DNA of 64,000 nt from Fidelibacterota bacterium (GCA_016844955.1 JAERTH010000156.1:25133-89132), one strand, 5' to 3'. Positions 28,304 through 37,071 are shown, counted from the stretch's first letter. Translations and numbers: made by a program. The notes: a model not told the origin generated them from the sequence alone.

Positions 28304-28894
28304 ATGGGACCTCTAGTACCTCAAGAAATAATTGGCGCTGATTGGAATCTGTTCATCGCCTTTGTTGTTGGAATCGGATTTGGTTTTGTCCTGGAACAGG
28401 CGGGTTTTTCCTCAAGTCGTAAACTGGCCGGCATGTTTTATGGCTACGATACGGTTGTCTTGAAAGTTTTCTTCACGGCAGCCATCACCGCCATGCTGGG
28501 ACTCTTATTTTTCAGTCTGTTTGGCTGGATTGACCTGAGCCTCATCTATGTCAACCCCACCTTTCTGGGGTCGGCAATCGTTGGCGGAATAATTATGGGC
28601 GCCGGGTTCATTATCGGTGGGTTTTGCCCGGGAACCAGTGTTTGCGCTGCCGCCATTGGTAAAATTGACGCCATGGTATTTATCGGTGGAATTTTTGTGG
28701 GAATCTTCGCTTTTGCAGAGGGTTATCCGCTGGTCAAGGATTTTTACATGTCCGGTTCATTGGGACCGATCAAACTCTCTGACATCCTTGGATTATCGGG
28801 TGGCTTTTTTGCACTCCTGGTGATCATTGCAGCACTCGTAATGTTTAAACTGGGTGAGCTGGCAGAAAAAAGATGGCCACGGGAGGAGTATTAA
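28304..28894 (+). CDS. YeeE/YedE-family (DUF395) transporter half, C-terminal type
   Basis: A 196-residue membrane protein with GFGFVLEQAGFSSSRKLAGMFYG and MGAGFIIGGFCPGTSVCAAAIG, whose cysteines correspond to the conserved family cysteines. It has about five membrane helices. It likely pairs with the preceding half to form one pore. The stop lies 2 bp before the rhodanese ATG. Confidence 0.88.
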   Translation: MGPLVPQEIIGADWNLFIAFVVGIGFGFVLEQAGFSSSRKLAGMFYGYDTVVLKVFFTAAITAMLGLLFFSLFGWIDLSLIYVNPTFLGSAIVGGIIMGAGFIIGGFCPGTSVCAAAIGKIDAMVFIGGIFVGIFAFAEGYPLVKDFYMSGSLGPIKLSDILGLSGGFFALLVIIAALVMFKLGELAEKRWPREEY

Positions 28895-28896
28895 TC

Positions 28897-29520
28897 ATGA
28901 CTATCAAAAATATGATTTTTGCAGCAATGATTCTGCTGGGCGTGGTAATTGCCATGGTCCCGGAGAATACCACCAAGCCATATAAGCTAACTGCCGAAGA
29001 GATGCTGGTTGAAGTTCAAGGTGCTGCTGAGATGGTCTCTGCAGACGATGTGGCACACTGGCTAATTTCAAAGGACCCAAGTCTCCAATTGATCGATGTA
29101 CGTACGCCGGATGAGTATCAGAAATTCCACCTGGAAGGTGCCATCAATGTACCGCTTTCAGTCATCCTGAAGGATGAATATCGAGACTACATGGATCAGG
29201 GTGTAAAAACCAATGTTCTCTATTCAAATGGTACAATTGGGTCCCACCAGGGATGGATGATTCTACGCCAGCTGGGCTTTGAGAATAACTATGTTCTCCA
29301 GGGTGGGCTAAACTACTGGTTTGATACCATCATGAACCCAAAAGAACCCCCGGTGACATCTCCTGATGAAGAATTTGCCAGATACGACTTCCGCAAAGCG
29401 GCAAGTGGTGTTTTTGGTGGTGGCAATGCTGCGGCTCTGGCAGCTCCCACAAAAACCAAAGCTTCCAAACCTAAGATTGTTCGCAAGAAAAAGAAGAAAG
29501 CACCTGCGGGAGGCTGCTGA
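28897..29520 (+). CDS. Membrane-anchored rhodanese-like protein lacking the active-site cysteine
   Basis: A 207-residue protein starting at the ATG at 28897 behind GGGAGGAG (an upstream frame to 28873 overlaps YeeE). One N-terminal membrane or signal helix (about 5-21) leads into a rhodanese domain: LQLIDVRTPDEYQKFHLEGAINVP (63-86). Where the catalytic loop normally reads C-x-x-G-x-R-S, this protein has YSNGTIGS, with Ser110 in the cysteine position, so persulfide chemistry at this site is unlikely. The tail is Ala/Lys-rich (KPKIVRKKKKKAPAGGC) and ends in a cysteine. The stop codon and last codon fall in a REP-like repeat. It may bind sulfur-bearing partners or use the terminal cysteine; this is inference. 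Confidence 0.8.
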   Translation: MTIKNMIFAAMILLGVVIAMVPENTTKPYKLTAEEMLVEVQGAAEMVSADDVAHWLISKDPSLQLIDVRTPDEYQKFHLEGAINVPLSVILKDEYRDYMDQGVKTNVLYSNGTIGSHQGWMILRQLGFENNYVLQGGLNYWFDTIMNPKEPPVTSPDEEFARYDFRKAASGVFGGGNAAALAAPTKTKASKPKIVRKKKKKAPAGGC

Positions 29521-29536
29521 GCCTGGCGAAGCATGG
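29516..29536. repeat. REP-like dispersed repeat copy overlapping a stop codon
   Basis: GCTGAGCCTGGCGAAGCATGG, related to the copies at 1717-1735 (minus strand) and 34645-34664. The TGA of the rhodanese gene (29518-29520) lies within it. Confidence 0.5.
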
Positions 29537-29558
29537 TTGCTACATGACTAGGACGGGG

Positions 29559-29578
29559 TGGTAAATTTCGGTTTACCA
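29559..29578. other. Small perfect hairpin after the sulfur operon
   Basis: TGGTAAA (29559-29565) pairs with TTTACCA (29572-29578) around TTTCGG. It precedes the terminator of the sulfur operon and may stabilise the 3' end of the transcript. Confidence 0.4.
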
Positions 29579-29587
29579 ACTACGACC

Positions 29588-29628
29588 AAGGGGCTATTTC
29601 ATAATGTGAGATGGCCCCTTTTCTATTC
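29588..29628 (+). terminator. Rho-independent terminator of the sulfur operon
   Basis: AAGGGGC (29588-29594) pairs with GCCCCTT (29614-29620), with a T-rich tail (TTCTATT). The loop is long (19 nt) and may itself pair. It lies 68 bp after the rhodanese stop. Confidence 0.7.
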
Positions 29629-29821
29629 ACCACAGATTTTCAATCAATAATAAATGTTACGGTTTCATGTATGGCGAAGTATCACTATTTCTAGTGGCCC
29701 CTTTTTCCCAGTCCATTACAATAACATAACTCTCCATTCTCGTATTGCCTTTATCCTAGATATCCCCTACTTGTATCCTGTTTTAGTGGAGCAATGACAC
29801 GTACATAAAGGGATACACTGC
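29629..29821. other. AT-rich leader region of the subtilase gene
   Basis: No gene or strong repeat is seen in this remainder of the 301-bp gap. It should contain the subtilase promoter. AAAGGGA lies 8-14 nt before the ATG at 29822 as ribosome-binding site. Confidence 0.4.
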
Positions 29822-32215
29822 ATGCGATATTTTTCGATCAGGCAGCTACTGTTCGCAGTAGCATTATTCACTCATATCTCAGCTCTGGCTCAAGACCAGA
29901 CTGAATTGGTAATAGATAAATTTTTTCTCAAAATAAGCAGTGACGCTTATTCGAGCTCAAGTCGAAGTGATGCCAGCGAGATTCTGGATTTTCCGCGCGT
30001 CAATTCCATTCTATCCTACCAGGATCAAGTAGAGATTGCTCCAACCTTCAATTCAATTGCACGGCAAGATATTGACCCCAACGGGTTGGAACGAATATTT
30101 ACAATTCGAATCGCCTCCAACCAGAATATACTCAAGGTAATCGGCGAATTGAATGCTCTGCCTGAAGTAGAATATGCTGAGCCTATGTATATCCGTGAAC
30201 TTTATGAAACACCCAACGATCCCTATTTTAATCAATCATGGCACCACACTACCGTGGGTACTCCCGAAGCCTGGGATATCCAGCTGGGAAGTGATACCGT
30301 TGTGGTGGCAATCATTGATACAGGCGTAGATACGGACCATCCCGACTTGAACGATAATCTCTGGAATAATCCTGGTGAAATTGCCGGAAACAATATTGAT
30401 GACGATAATAACGGAAAAGTTGATGACATCAACGGATGGGATTTTACCGGGGATGATGCCGATGTAAATCATGAATTTGGCTGGCACGAGTATAATGCCG
30501 AAGATCATGGAACCCACTGCGCCGGTATCGCAGCTGGAGTGACTAACAATTCAATCGGAATTGCCGGGGCATCACATTATTCAAAAATTATGACCTGCAA
30601 AATTTTTCCCTATCTCTCCGATGCAGCATCAGCCAATGCAATTATTTATGCTGCAGATAATGGTGCTGACATCATCAGTAACAGTTGGGGCGGCGGTGGC
30701 AGTTCTGCAACGATTCAGAGCGCTATTTTGTATGCCAGAAATACCATGGGTAGTATGGTCCTGTTTGCCTCAGGAAACGACGGCTCATCATCCCCCCATT
30801 ACCCCGGAGCAAACGAAGGTGTTGTTTGTGTGGGAGCTTCAAACAGTTCAGATTCACGAGCAAGCTTCTCAAACTACGGGTCCTGGGTTGATATGTGTGC
30901 CCCAGGCACCAACATCTGGAGCTGTACTGACCCTGACAATCCAGCTCATAACAATTTGTACGAAGCCTGGGATGGAACCTCAATGGCCACTCCACTGGCT
31001 GCCGGTATTGCAGCGCTAATAAAATCCCAGTTCCCCACCATGGGAATTGATGATCTGGAAGCCAGGCTATTGGACGGTGATGAAGTTGGTAACCTCCAGA
31101 TGGGTCTACGGGTCAATGCTTTGAAAGCACTGAGCGCCTTTAAGATTAGCCATACACCGCTATCAAACATGCCTGATTCTGAGAACCCCATTCGTATTGT
31201 AGCCGAAACCTATGGTGTTGGAGGTAACTCGCTGTCACTGTCGCTTTTCTACTCCGTCTCAGGAAATGATTTTAACCTCGTTGGGATGAGAGAAGGTCCA
31301 GTTGGCCGCTGGACTGCACCGATTCCCACCCCGGTCATCGGCTCCACAATCGAGTACTATATTCAAGCTGCTGATACCAATGAGAATGTGCTTTACCATC
31401 CTGAAAGCGCTCCAGATTTACCTCACTTCTTTCTAGTTGGTACACCTGCCAGTTTTAACACCCTGAGTTATGATGATGTGGAAACTGACCAGGGCTGGTC
31501 GCTGGGCATTGATGGAGACAACGCCACCACTGGTAATTGGATTTGGGCGGATCCAGTAGGCACCTGGGAAGAGTTGGAACCAGTACAGCCAGAGGATGAT
31601 CATTCCGAGGATGGCACCCTCTGTTTTGTCACTGAAAACGCTGAATTCACTGGGACCAACACGGGCAGTGGTGATGTCGATGGTGGCAGGACAACACTTG
31701 AAAGTCCGATTTACAACATTCCGCCGGATATTTCCCCGATCCTGAGCTATTGGCGCTGGTACAGTAATGACCTGGGTTTCAACCCCGGTACTGATTTTTG
31801 GCAGGTTGAAATCAGAGATCAGAATGATGTCTGGATTTCACTGGAAAACACTCTGGAATCCCAGAATGCCTGGACCGAAAAACAATTTATGATTCAACAC
31901 TATTTTGAGGACCCCACTCTCATTCAGTTACGGTTTATAGCCGAAGACGCCGGAAGTGGTTCTCTCGTGGAAGCCGCCGTGGATGATATTCACATATTCT
32001 ATGCTGGTCCATCCAATTTCTCAGCAGGTGACATCAATCTGGATGCTCTTGTAAACGTGCAGGATGTGATTCTCATCATTGAGCACATATTGGGACAATC
32101 AACCCTGACGGGTGATGCAGTTATTGCTGCCGATTTTAATACTGACAATTATGTGGATATTGAGGATGTCATATCCCTGATTAATGCCATTTTGAGTATC
32201 GATGGCGAACTATAA
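29822..32215 (+). CDS. Secreted subtilisin-like serine protease (S8) with C-terminal dockerin-like domain
   Basis: A 797-residue exoprotease. Signal peptide at 1-23 (ISALAQ), inhibitor-like propeptide at about 28-125, and the catalytic domain at about 135-435 with the intact triad Asp166 (IIDTGVD), His229 (HGTHCAG) and Ser387 (GTSMATP), plus oxyanion Asn319 (ASGND). A beta-sandwich region follows (about 440-720). The C-terminal ~58 residues form a pair of Ca-binding dockerin-type repeats: GDINLDALVNVQDVILIIEHIL and ADFNTDNYVDIEDVISLINAIL. Such ends are common on secreted Marinimicrobia/Planctomycete-type proteins and need not mean a cellulosome; no cohesin is seen here. It probably degrades environmental protein. 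It is a single gene with its own leader. Confidence 0.93.
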   Translation: MRYFSIRQLLFAVALFTHISALAQDQTELVIDKFFLKISSDAYSSSSRSDASEILDFPRVNSILSYQDQVEIAPTFNSIARQDIDPNGLERIFTIRIASNQNILKVIGELNALPEVEYAEPMYIRELYETPNDPYFNQSWHHTTVGTPEAWDIQLGSDTVVVAIIDTGVDTDHPDLNDNLWNNPGEIAGNNIDDDNNGKVDDINGWDFTGDDADVNHEFGWHEYNAEDHGTHCAGIAAGVTNNSIGIAGASHYSKIMTCKIFPYLSDAASANAIIYAADNGADIISNSWGGGGSSATIQSAILYARNTMGSMVLFASGNDGSSSPHYPGANEGVVCVGASNSSDSRASFSNYGSWVDMCAPGTNIWSCTDPDNPAHNNLYEAWDGTSMATPLAAGIAALIKSQFPTMGIDDLEARLLDGDEVGNLQMGLRVNALKALSAFKISHTPLSNMPDSENPIRIVAETYGVGGNSLSLSLFYSVSGNDFNLVGMREGPVGRWTAPIPTPVIGSTIEYYIQAADTNENVLYHPESAPDLPHFFLVGTPASFNTLSYDDVETDQGWSLGIDGDNATTGNWIWADPVGTWEELEPVQPEDDHSEDGTLCFVTENAEFTGTNTGSGDVDGGRTTLESPIYNIPPDISPILSYWRWYSNDLGFNPGTDFWQVEIRDQNDVWISLENTLESQNAWTEKQFMIQHYFEDPTLIQLRFIAEDAGSGSLVEAAVDDIHIFYAGPSNFSAGDINLDALVNVQDVILIIEHILGQSTLTGDAVIAADFNTDNYVDIEDVISLINAILSIDGEL

Positions 32216-32228
32216 CCCGAAACTCTGG

Positions 32229-33098
32229 TTAAAATAGTCCCAGCTGGATATCCTTTTTAGGTTGGAAGGTCTTCATCCTGGTATCAATCCTGTGCAATTT
32301 ACATCTTTCATGAAAGATCGTATATAATGCATTCGCTCGAGGTGAATTGCAGCCATACGAGCCTCCAAACTCCTGGATGTATTTCTCCTTTATCCCCGGA
32401 AAGTGCTTATCCAGCATCTTGTAAAAATATTCACGGGAACCGTCCCGAAGCGTAACACCAAAATAGGGTAGTATGTATTGTACATCTGCCGCTTTGGCCT
32501 TATCCACCATTTCCATGACATTGGGAACAGTATCGTTGATAAAGGGCAAAATTGGCATCATTGTTATACCTGAATAAACCCCTGCATTTCGGAGTGTTGC
32601 CAGAACCTCAAAACGGGTTGAAGAAGAAGGAGCGTTGGGTTCCAGTTTGTTGGCCAGCTCATCATCTGCTGTTGTTATGGTTACTGTGACAGCACAATAA
32701 TTCTTGCTGAGTTGCTTTAATATATCCAGGTCACGCAGGACCAGATCACTCTTGGTCATGATATGGACCGGATAATTGTACCGGGCCAGCAATTCTAAAG
32801 CCTGTCTGGTATGTTTTTGATCATTCTCCACCGGCATATAGGGATCATTCATGGATCCAAAACCAACGGTCCCACGATTACGTTTACCAGCCAGTTCCTT
32901 ATCCAGCAACTCGAGTGCATTCTCCTTGATGTAAATCTTTGAGAGATGATCCATTTGATAGCAGGAGGAGCGCGAATCACAATAAATACAGGCGTGTTCA
33001 CAACCCCGGTATAGATTCATATTGTATGAAAGCCCGAAAAAGGAGTCCATTTTTACTCTGGAGAGTATTGTCTTCGCTTCAATGTATTGAGCAGCCAT
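32229..33098 (-). CDS. SPL-family radical SAM protein
   Basis: A 289-residue enzyme with the radical-SAM cysteine motif in MNLYRGCEHACIYCDSRS (C-x3-C-x2-C) and SKDL/MTKSDLVLRDLD-type barrel strands. It is related to the spore photoproduct lyase-like (SplB/Rv2578c) group, whose members outside spore formers have mostly unknown roles. Start choice: the family usually begins a few residues before 'YIxAKTILS', which fits the ATG at 33098. A longer frame to an ATG at 33236 adds ~46 residues of non-conserved-looking, AT-rich sequence and leaves little room for the divergent hypA promoter. The start is therefore uncertain, the family call good. Confidence 0.82.
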   Translation of the reverse strand: MAAQYIEAKTILSRVKMDSFFGLSYNMNLYRGCEHACIYCDSRSSCYQMDHLSKIYIKENALELLDKELAGKRNRGTVGFGSMNDPYMPVENDQKHTRQALELLARYNYPVHIMTKSDLVLRDLDILKQLSKNYCAVTVTITTADDELANKLEPNAPSSSTRFEVLATLRNAGVYSGITMMPILPFINDTVPNVMEMVDKAKAADVQYILPYFGVTLRDGSREYFYKMLDKHFPGIKEKYIQEFGGSYGCNSPRANALYTIFHERCKLHRIDTRMKTFQPKKDIQLGLF

Positions 33099-33293
33099 TA
33101 TTTGAATATACTTGAAACTGGAGACCGGCCAGCAATTAATTTTTGGGACAGACCTTTTCTCGTTAAATAGCTGGCTGAATTGGTTTGAAAACATGCTCCG
33201 AGCTTCACTTTTTGAATGTTCTTTTATTTTAGGCATTGACCTCAATCAATAAGGCATTATTATTGCGTTCTAATTCCATAATTGGAGCCGAAA

Positions 33294-33635
33294 ATGCACG
33301 AAATGTCTATCGCTATGAATATCGTCAATATTGCCTGTAAAGAGGCACAAAAAGAGGATGCAAAATCCATCGCATCAATCGAGATTGATATTGGGAAGTT
33401 ATCTGGTGTCATGTTGGACTCCCTTAAATTTTGCTACGATTCGGCCTGTAAGGGGACTTTAGCGGAAGGTTCTGAGCTCCTGGTTAACGAGCTGCCGGCC
33501 CTGGCCAGATGCAAAACATGTGAACATAGTTTTGAGATAGACTCATTTATGGCCCTTTGTCCTGAATGTGAAAGCTACGAGATTGACATTCTCCAGGGAC
33601 GAGAGTTGAAGCTAAATGCCGTAAGCGTAAATTAG
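33294..33635 (+). CDS. hypA: [NiFe]-hydrogenase nickel incorporation protein HypA
   Basis: A 113-residue nickel chaperone. The ATG at 33294 follows GGAG by 7 nt and gives the conserved MHEMSIAMNIV start with nickel-ligand His2. The zinc site is CKTCEHSF...CPECES (two C-x2-C pairs). It heads the hyp gene run and acts with HypB to deliver Ni to the hydrogenase large subunit. Confidence 0.95.
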   Translation: MHEMSIAMNIVNIACKEAQKEDAKSIASIEIDIGKLSGVMLDSLKFCYDSACKGTLAEGSELLVNELPALARCKTCEHSFEIDSFMALCPECESYEIDILQGRELKLNAVSVN

Positions 33636-33656
33636 GAATGTCGAAAGGAATTTAAT

Positions 33657-34451
33657 ATGTGTGATACATGTGGATGTGGAGCGGGGAGTACAACTTTTAC
33701 AAAACATGGTGAAGAACACCATCATCATGGAGATGGACATGGCCACAGCCATGATCATGATCACCCACATGACCATTCCCATACTCATGATCATTCCCAC
33801 GACCGGACGATAGCAATTGAGCAGGATGTGCTGGGAGAAAACAATCTGCTGGCCCAGAGAAATCGCGGCTATTTCGAAGCAAAAAACGTCTTCTGTCTCA
33901 ACCTGGTTAGCTCCCCGGGCTCTGGTAAAACCACCTTGCTCGAAAAAACGCTGGTTGCCCTCAAAGATGATCTCCCCAGTGCTGTTATCGAGGGTGATCA
34001 ACAGACCATGAACGATGCTGACCGCGTGGCGGCCACTGGCGTACCTGTACTCCAGATCAATACTGGGAATGGCTGTCATCTTGATGCTGAAATGATTCAT
34101 ACTGCATATGGCGAATTGAAGCTCGAAGAAAACTCCATACTCTTTATTGAAAATGTAGGAAACCTGGTCTGTCCTGCACTCTTTGACCTGGGTGAAGATA
34201 AAAAAGTAGTGGTTATCAGTGTCACCGAGGGGGAAGATAAACCTATCAAATACCCAACCATGTTTGATGCTGCCGACATCTGTATCATCAATAAAATAGA
34301 CTTGCTCCCCTATGTGCAATTTGATGTTGAGAAGTGCAAGGAATATGCACTCCAGGTGAACCACCACCTGGATTTCTTTGAATTGTCCGCTACCACCGGA
34401 GAGGGTATGGATGCCTGGTATTCCTGGTTACGCGAAAGTCTTAAAAGATAA
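33657..34451 (+). CDS. hypB: [NiFe]-hydrogenase maturation GTPase HypB
   Basis: A 264-residue GTPase. The N-terminus has CDTCGCG (a high-affinity Ni site) and a His/Asp-rich nickel-storage stretch (residues about 20-46, HHHHGDGHGHSHDHDHP). The G1 loop is SSPGSGKTTLL, and the Switch/Walker B region is EGDQQT. It transfers nickel with HypA. It follows hypA by 21 bp. Confidence 0.96.
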   Translation: MCDTCGCGAGSTTFTKHGEEHHHHGDGHGHSHDHDHPHDHSHTHDHSHDRTIAIEQDVLGENNLLAQRNRGYFEAKNVFCLNLVSSPGSGKTTLLEKTLVALKDDLPSAVIEGDQQTMNDADRVAATGVPVLQINTGNGCHLDAEMIHTAYGELKLEENSILFIENVGNLVCPALFDLGEDKKVVVISVTEGEDKPIKYPTMFDAADICIINKIDLLPYVQFDVEKCKEYALQVNHHLDFFELSATTGEGMDAWYSWLRESLKR

Positions 34452-34554
34452 ATCCTGAATCACGAATTACGCTGATTGCGCGAATGGTTATACTCGAATC
34501 TGGTGAGGCTTTGCCAATCTATACAAAATTACTTCCGCTAATCTCACCTAACCT

Positions 34555-34667
34555 CGAGACCCTTCGACAAGGCTTCGTCCTCTGGACTACGCCTTGCAGG
34601 CAAGCTCGGGGAGACGAACTAATGGATTGCTACAAGATCGTCATGCTGAGGCTCCCGAAGCATGTTG
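34555..34667. repeat. REP-like repeat cluster between hypB and hypF
   Basis: The 239-bp hypB-hypF gap has no gene. It holds CCTTCGACAAGGC (34561-34573), a small GCCTTGC/GGCAAGC stem near 34600, and GCTGAGGCTCCCGAAGCATG (34645-34664), which matches the copy at 29516 at 17 of 20 bases. The start of the gap (CACGAATTACGCTGATTGCGCGAAT-like text near 34460) also looks repeat-derived. Confidence 0.55.
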
Positions 34668-34690
34668 ACACCTGAGTAAGAAATAATGAA

Positions 34691-36952
34691 ATGGCAAACA
34701 TCAGACGTCGCCTAATCATAAATGGTATAGTCCAGGGGGTGGGCTTCCGCCCCTTTATATACGCCTTGGCCAGAGACATCGGGCTCACCGGTACGGTTTA
34801 CAATGCGTCGGAAGGTGTTGTAGCTGAACTGGAAGGCTCACCTCTCCAGCAGCAGGAATTCACACAACGACTGGAGGGTGAAGCCCCACCCCTTTCTACG
34901 ATCATCTCTGTTGAATCCTCAGATATTCCTGTACAAAATGATTCTGAATTCACAATTATCGCTTCCCATGACAAATCAACTGTTTCTACACTCATTTCCC
35001 CTGATGTAGCACTATGTGAAGATTGTCGTCAGGAACTACTCAACCCTGATGATCGTCGCTATAGATATCCCTTTATTAATTGCACCAACTGTGGTCCCCG
35101 ATACACTATCATTGAGGACATTCCTTACGATCGCCCCTATACATCAATGAAGAACTTTCCACTTTGTCCTGCCTGCAAGGCAGAGTATGAAGATCCGGGA
35201 GACCGACGATTTCATGCACAGCCAAATGCCTGTCCCGATTGTGGTCCAACTGTCTGGCTCGTAGACAAATCTGGAGATCGCGTCACTCTTGATGACCCTG
35301 TCAGAGAAACTATTTCACTGTTATCCCAGGGGAATATCCTGGCGGTAAAAGGCCTGGGTGGATTTCACCTGGCAGTGGATGCCCGCAATGAATCGGCCAT
35401 ATCAAGGTTGAGAGAAACCAAGGGACGGGACGAAAAGCCATTTGCTGTCATGGTGCGTGACCTGAAAACTGCTCAGAAACTGGTCCACTTGACTCAACTG
35501 GAAACAGAGACATTAGTCTCAATTCAGGCACCTATTGTCCTGGCCACGACTAGAGGCAACAGCAATTTACCACCAAATATTGCTCCAGGAAATGATCGCC
35601 TGGGCATAATGCTTCCCTACACACCGCTTCATCATTTGCTTTTCGCTGGTAATCTGGATGTGCTGGTTATGACCAGCGCCAATTTCACCGAGGAACCTAT
35701 TTGCATCGATAATGCTGAAGCTGAAGAACGATTGTCGAAAATGGCTGATTATTATCTCATGCATAACCGGGATATTTACCTGCGTAGTGATGACTCAGTT
35801 GTCATGGAAATGGCTGGTAAAATGCGACCTATTCGTCGCAGTCGAGGCCATGCACCGCGACCTCTTTTCCTGAAACAAAAAGGTCCCTCCATTCTGGCAG
35901 TGGGTGGTGAATTAAAAAATATCATCGCGCTATCAAAGGATGAGAAAGTTTTTCTCAGTCAACATATTGGTGATCTTGAGAATCTTGAAGCCTACGAATT
36001 TTTCAAAATGACCATCGAACACCTCCAGCGGATATTTGAAATCGAACCAGAGTTGATTGTCCATGACCTACACCCTGAATACCTGTCCACAAAATGGGCC
36101 AAGGAGCAAAGTCTACCCCTCCTTGGTGTCCAACATCACCATGCACACCTGGCTGCCTGCATTGCTGAGCACAACCTGAGTGGTCCAGTGATTGGAATCA
36201 TCATGGATGGAACTGGGTATGGCACTGATGGAACAATCTGGGGTGGTGAATTTCTGGTAGGTGATGCATCTGGTTTTGAACGAAAAGCCTGGTTTGAACC
36301 CATGCCCTTACCAGGTGGCAGTGCGGCTATCAAAGCTCCATGGAGAACAGGCTTGAGTTACCTGTATCATGCCTTTGGTTCAGAAATGCCTGAATTGGCA
36401 AGTCTTGCTGACAAATCCACTGCCCCAATACTGCAAATGATTGATCATGATCTTAACTCTCCCCTGACCAGTAGCTGTGGCCGTCTCTTTGATGCAGTAG
36501 CGGCTCTTAGTGGAGGGCGTGGGGAGATTCGGTATGAAGCCCAGGCGGCCATTGAATTCATGCAGGCTGCCAGGAACCAATTAGGTACGGACTATTCAAT
36601 GTTCGATCTTTCTAATCATGACGGTGAGCAGATTATCTCAATAAATCATATTATGCACGAGTTGGTTAGACGTATTGAATCTGAAAAGAGTCTGGCCAAC
36701 ATCAGTCAATGGTTTCATCACAGTCTGGTTAAAACCTTTGCTTCAATAACTCTCAATCTCAGGAAAGAGTCTGGTATTAAACAGGTGATATTAAGTGGCG
36801 GTGTTTTTCAGAACAGATTGTTATTCGAAGGACTTTTGGCAGAATTGAAACGGGTAGGTCTAACAGTTTTCACCCATGAGCAGGTACCAACCAACGATGG
36901 TGGGATAGCATTGGGGCAGGTTATTATGGGTCAAAAGTTTTTGAGTTTTTGA
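34691..36952 (+). CDS. hypF: Carbamoyltransferase HypF
   Basis: A 753-residue multidomain enzyme that makes the cyanide ligand precursor of the NiFe site with HypE. Order: acylphosphatase domain (GIVQGVGFRPFIYALA, about 8-90); two zinc fingers (CEDCRQELL...CTNCGPRYTI and CPACKAEYED...CPDCGP, about 105-185); a YrdC-like domain (about 195-385); a Kae1-like carbamoyltransferase domain with HHHAHLAACIAEH and DGTGYGTDGTIWGGE (about 390-750). The last four codons (FLSF) and the TGA stop are made by the first units of a GTTTTTGA/GTTTTTGG minisatellite, so the C-terminus may vary between strains. Confidence 0.95.
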   Translation: MANIRRRLIINGIVQGVGFRPFIYALARDIGLTGTVYNASEGVVAELEGSPLQQQEFTQRLEGEAPPLSTIISVESSDIPVQNDSEFTIIASHDKSTVSTLISPDVALCEDCRQELLNPDDRRYRYPFINCTNCGPRYTIIEDIPYDRPYTSMKNFPLCPACKAEYEDPGDRRFHAQPNACPDCGPTVWLVDKSGDRVTLDDPVRETISLLSQGNILAVKGLGGFHLAVDARNESAISRLRETKGRDEKPFAVMVRDLKTAQKLVHLTQLETETLVSIQAPIVLATTRGNSNLPPNIAPGNDRLGIMLPYTPLHHLLFAGNLDVLVMTSANFTEEPICIDNAEAEERLSKMADYYLMHNRDIYLRSDDSVVMEMAGKMRPIRRSRGHAPRPLFLKQKGPSILAVGGELKNIIALSKDEKVFLSQHIGDLENLEAYEFFKMTIEHLQRIFEIEPELIVHDLHPEYLSTKWAKEQSLPLLGVQHHHAHLAACIAEHNLSGPVIGIIMDGTGYGTDGTIWGGEFLVGDASGFERKAWFEPMPLPGGSAAIKAPWRTGLSYLYHAFGSEMPELASLADKSTAPILQMIDHDLNSPLTSSCGRLFDAVAALSGGRGEIRYEAQAAIEFMQAARNQLGTDYSMFDLSNHDGEQIISINHIMHELVRRIESEKSLANISQWFHHSLVKTFASITLNLRKESGIKQVILSGGVFQNRLLFEGLLAELKRVGLTVFTHEQVPTNDGGIALGQVIMGQKFLSF

Positions 36953-37036
36953 GTTTTTGAGTTTTTGGGTTTTTGGGTTTTTGGGTTTTTGGGTTTTTGG
37001 GTTTTTGGGTTTTTGGGTTTTTGGGTTTTTGGGTTT
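36937..37036 (+). repeat. 8-bp minisatellite with nine GGG runs (G-quadruplex-forming tract)
   Basis: Three GTTTTTGA units (36937-36960) are followed by nine GTTTTTGG units (36961-37032) and a partial one. On the plus strand this gives nine GGG runs separated by T5, a perfect G-quadruplex pattern on the coding (RNA-like) strand. The first two units encode the end of HypF and its stop. Minus-strand open frames here (KPKNPKTQ repeats) are by-products. Confidence 0.95.
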
Positions 37037-37071
37037 AAAATGTCTGCGAACCCAACAACACAAGAGATATT

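Noticed and set aside
33099..33236. N-terminal extension of the radical SAM gene to 33236
   Set aside because: The extra residues look unconserved and would occupy most of the divergent promoter region; kept only as an alternative start.
33612..34367. Long minus-strand open frame (251 codons) opposite hypB
   Set aside because: It is the shadow of the His/Asp-rich and GTPase coding sequence. HypB matches its family end to end, and the minus frame has no family features or ribosome-binding site.
36937..37036. Possible CRISPR array
   Set aside because: The units are head-to-tail 8-mers without spacers, and no cas genes are present.
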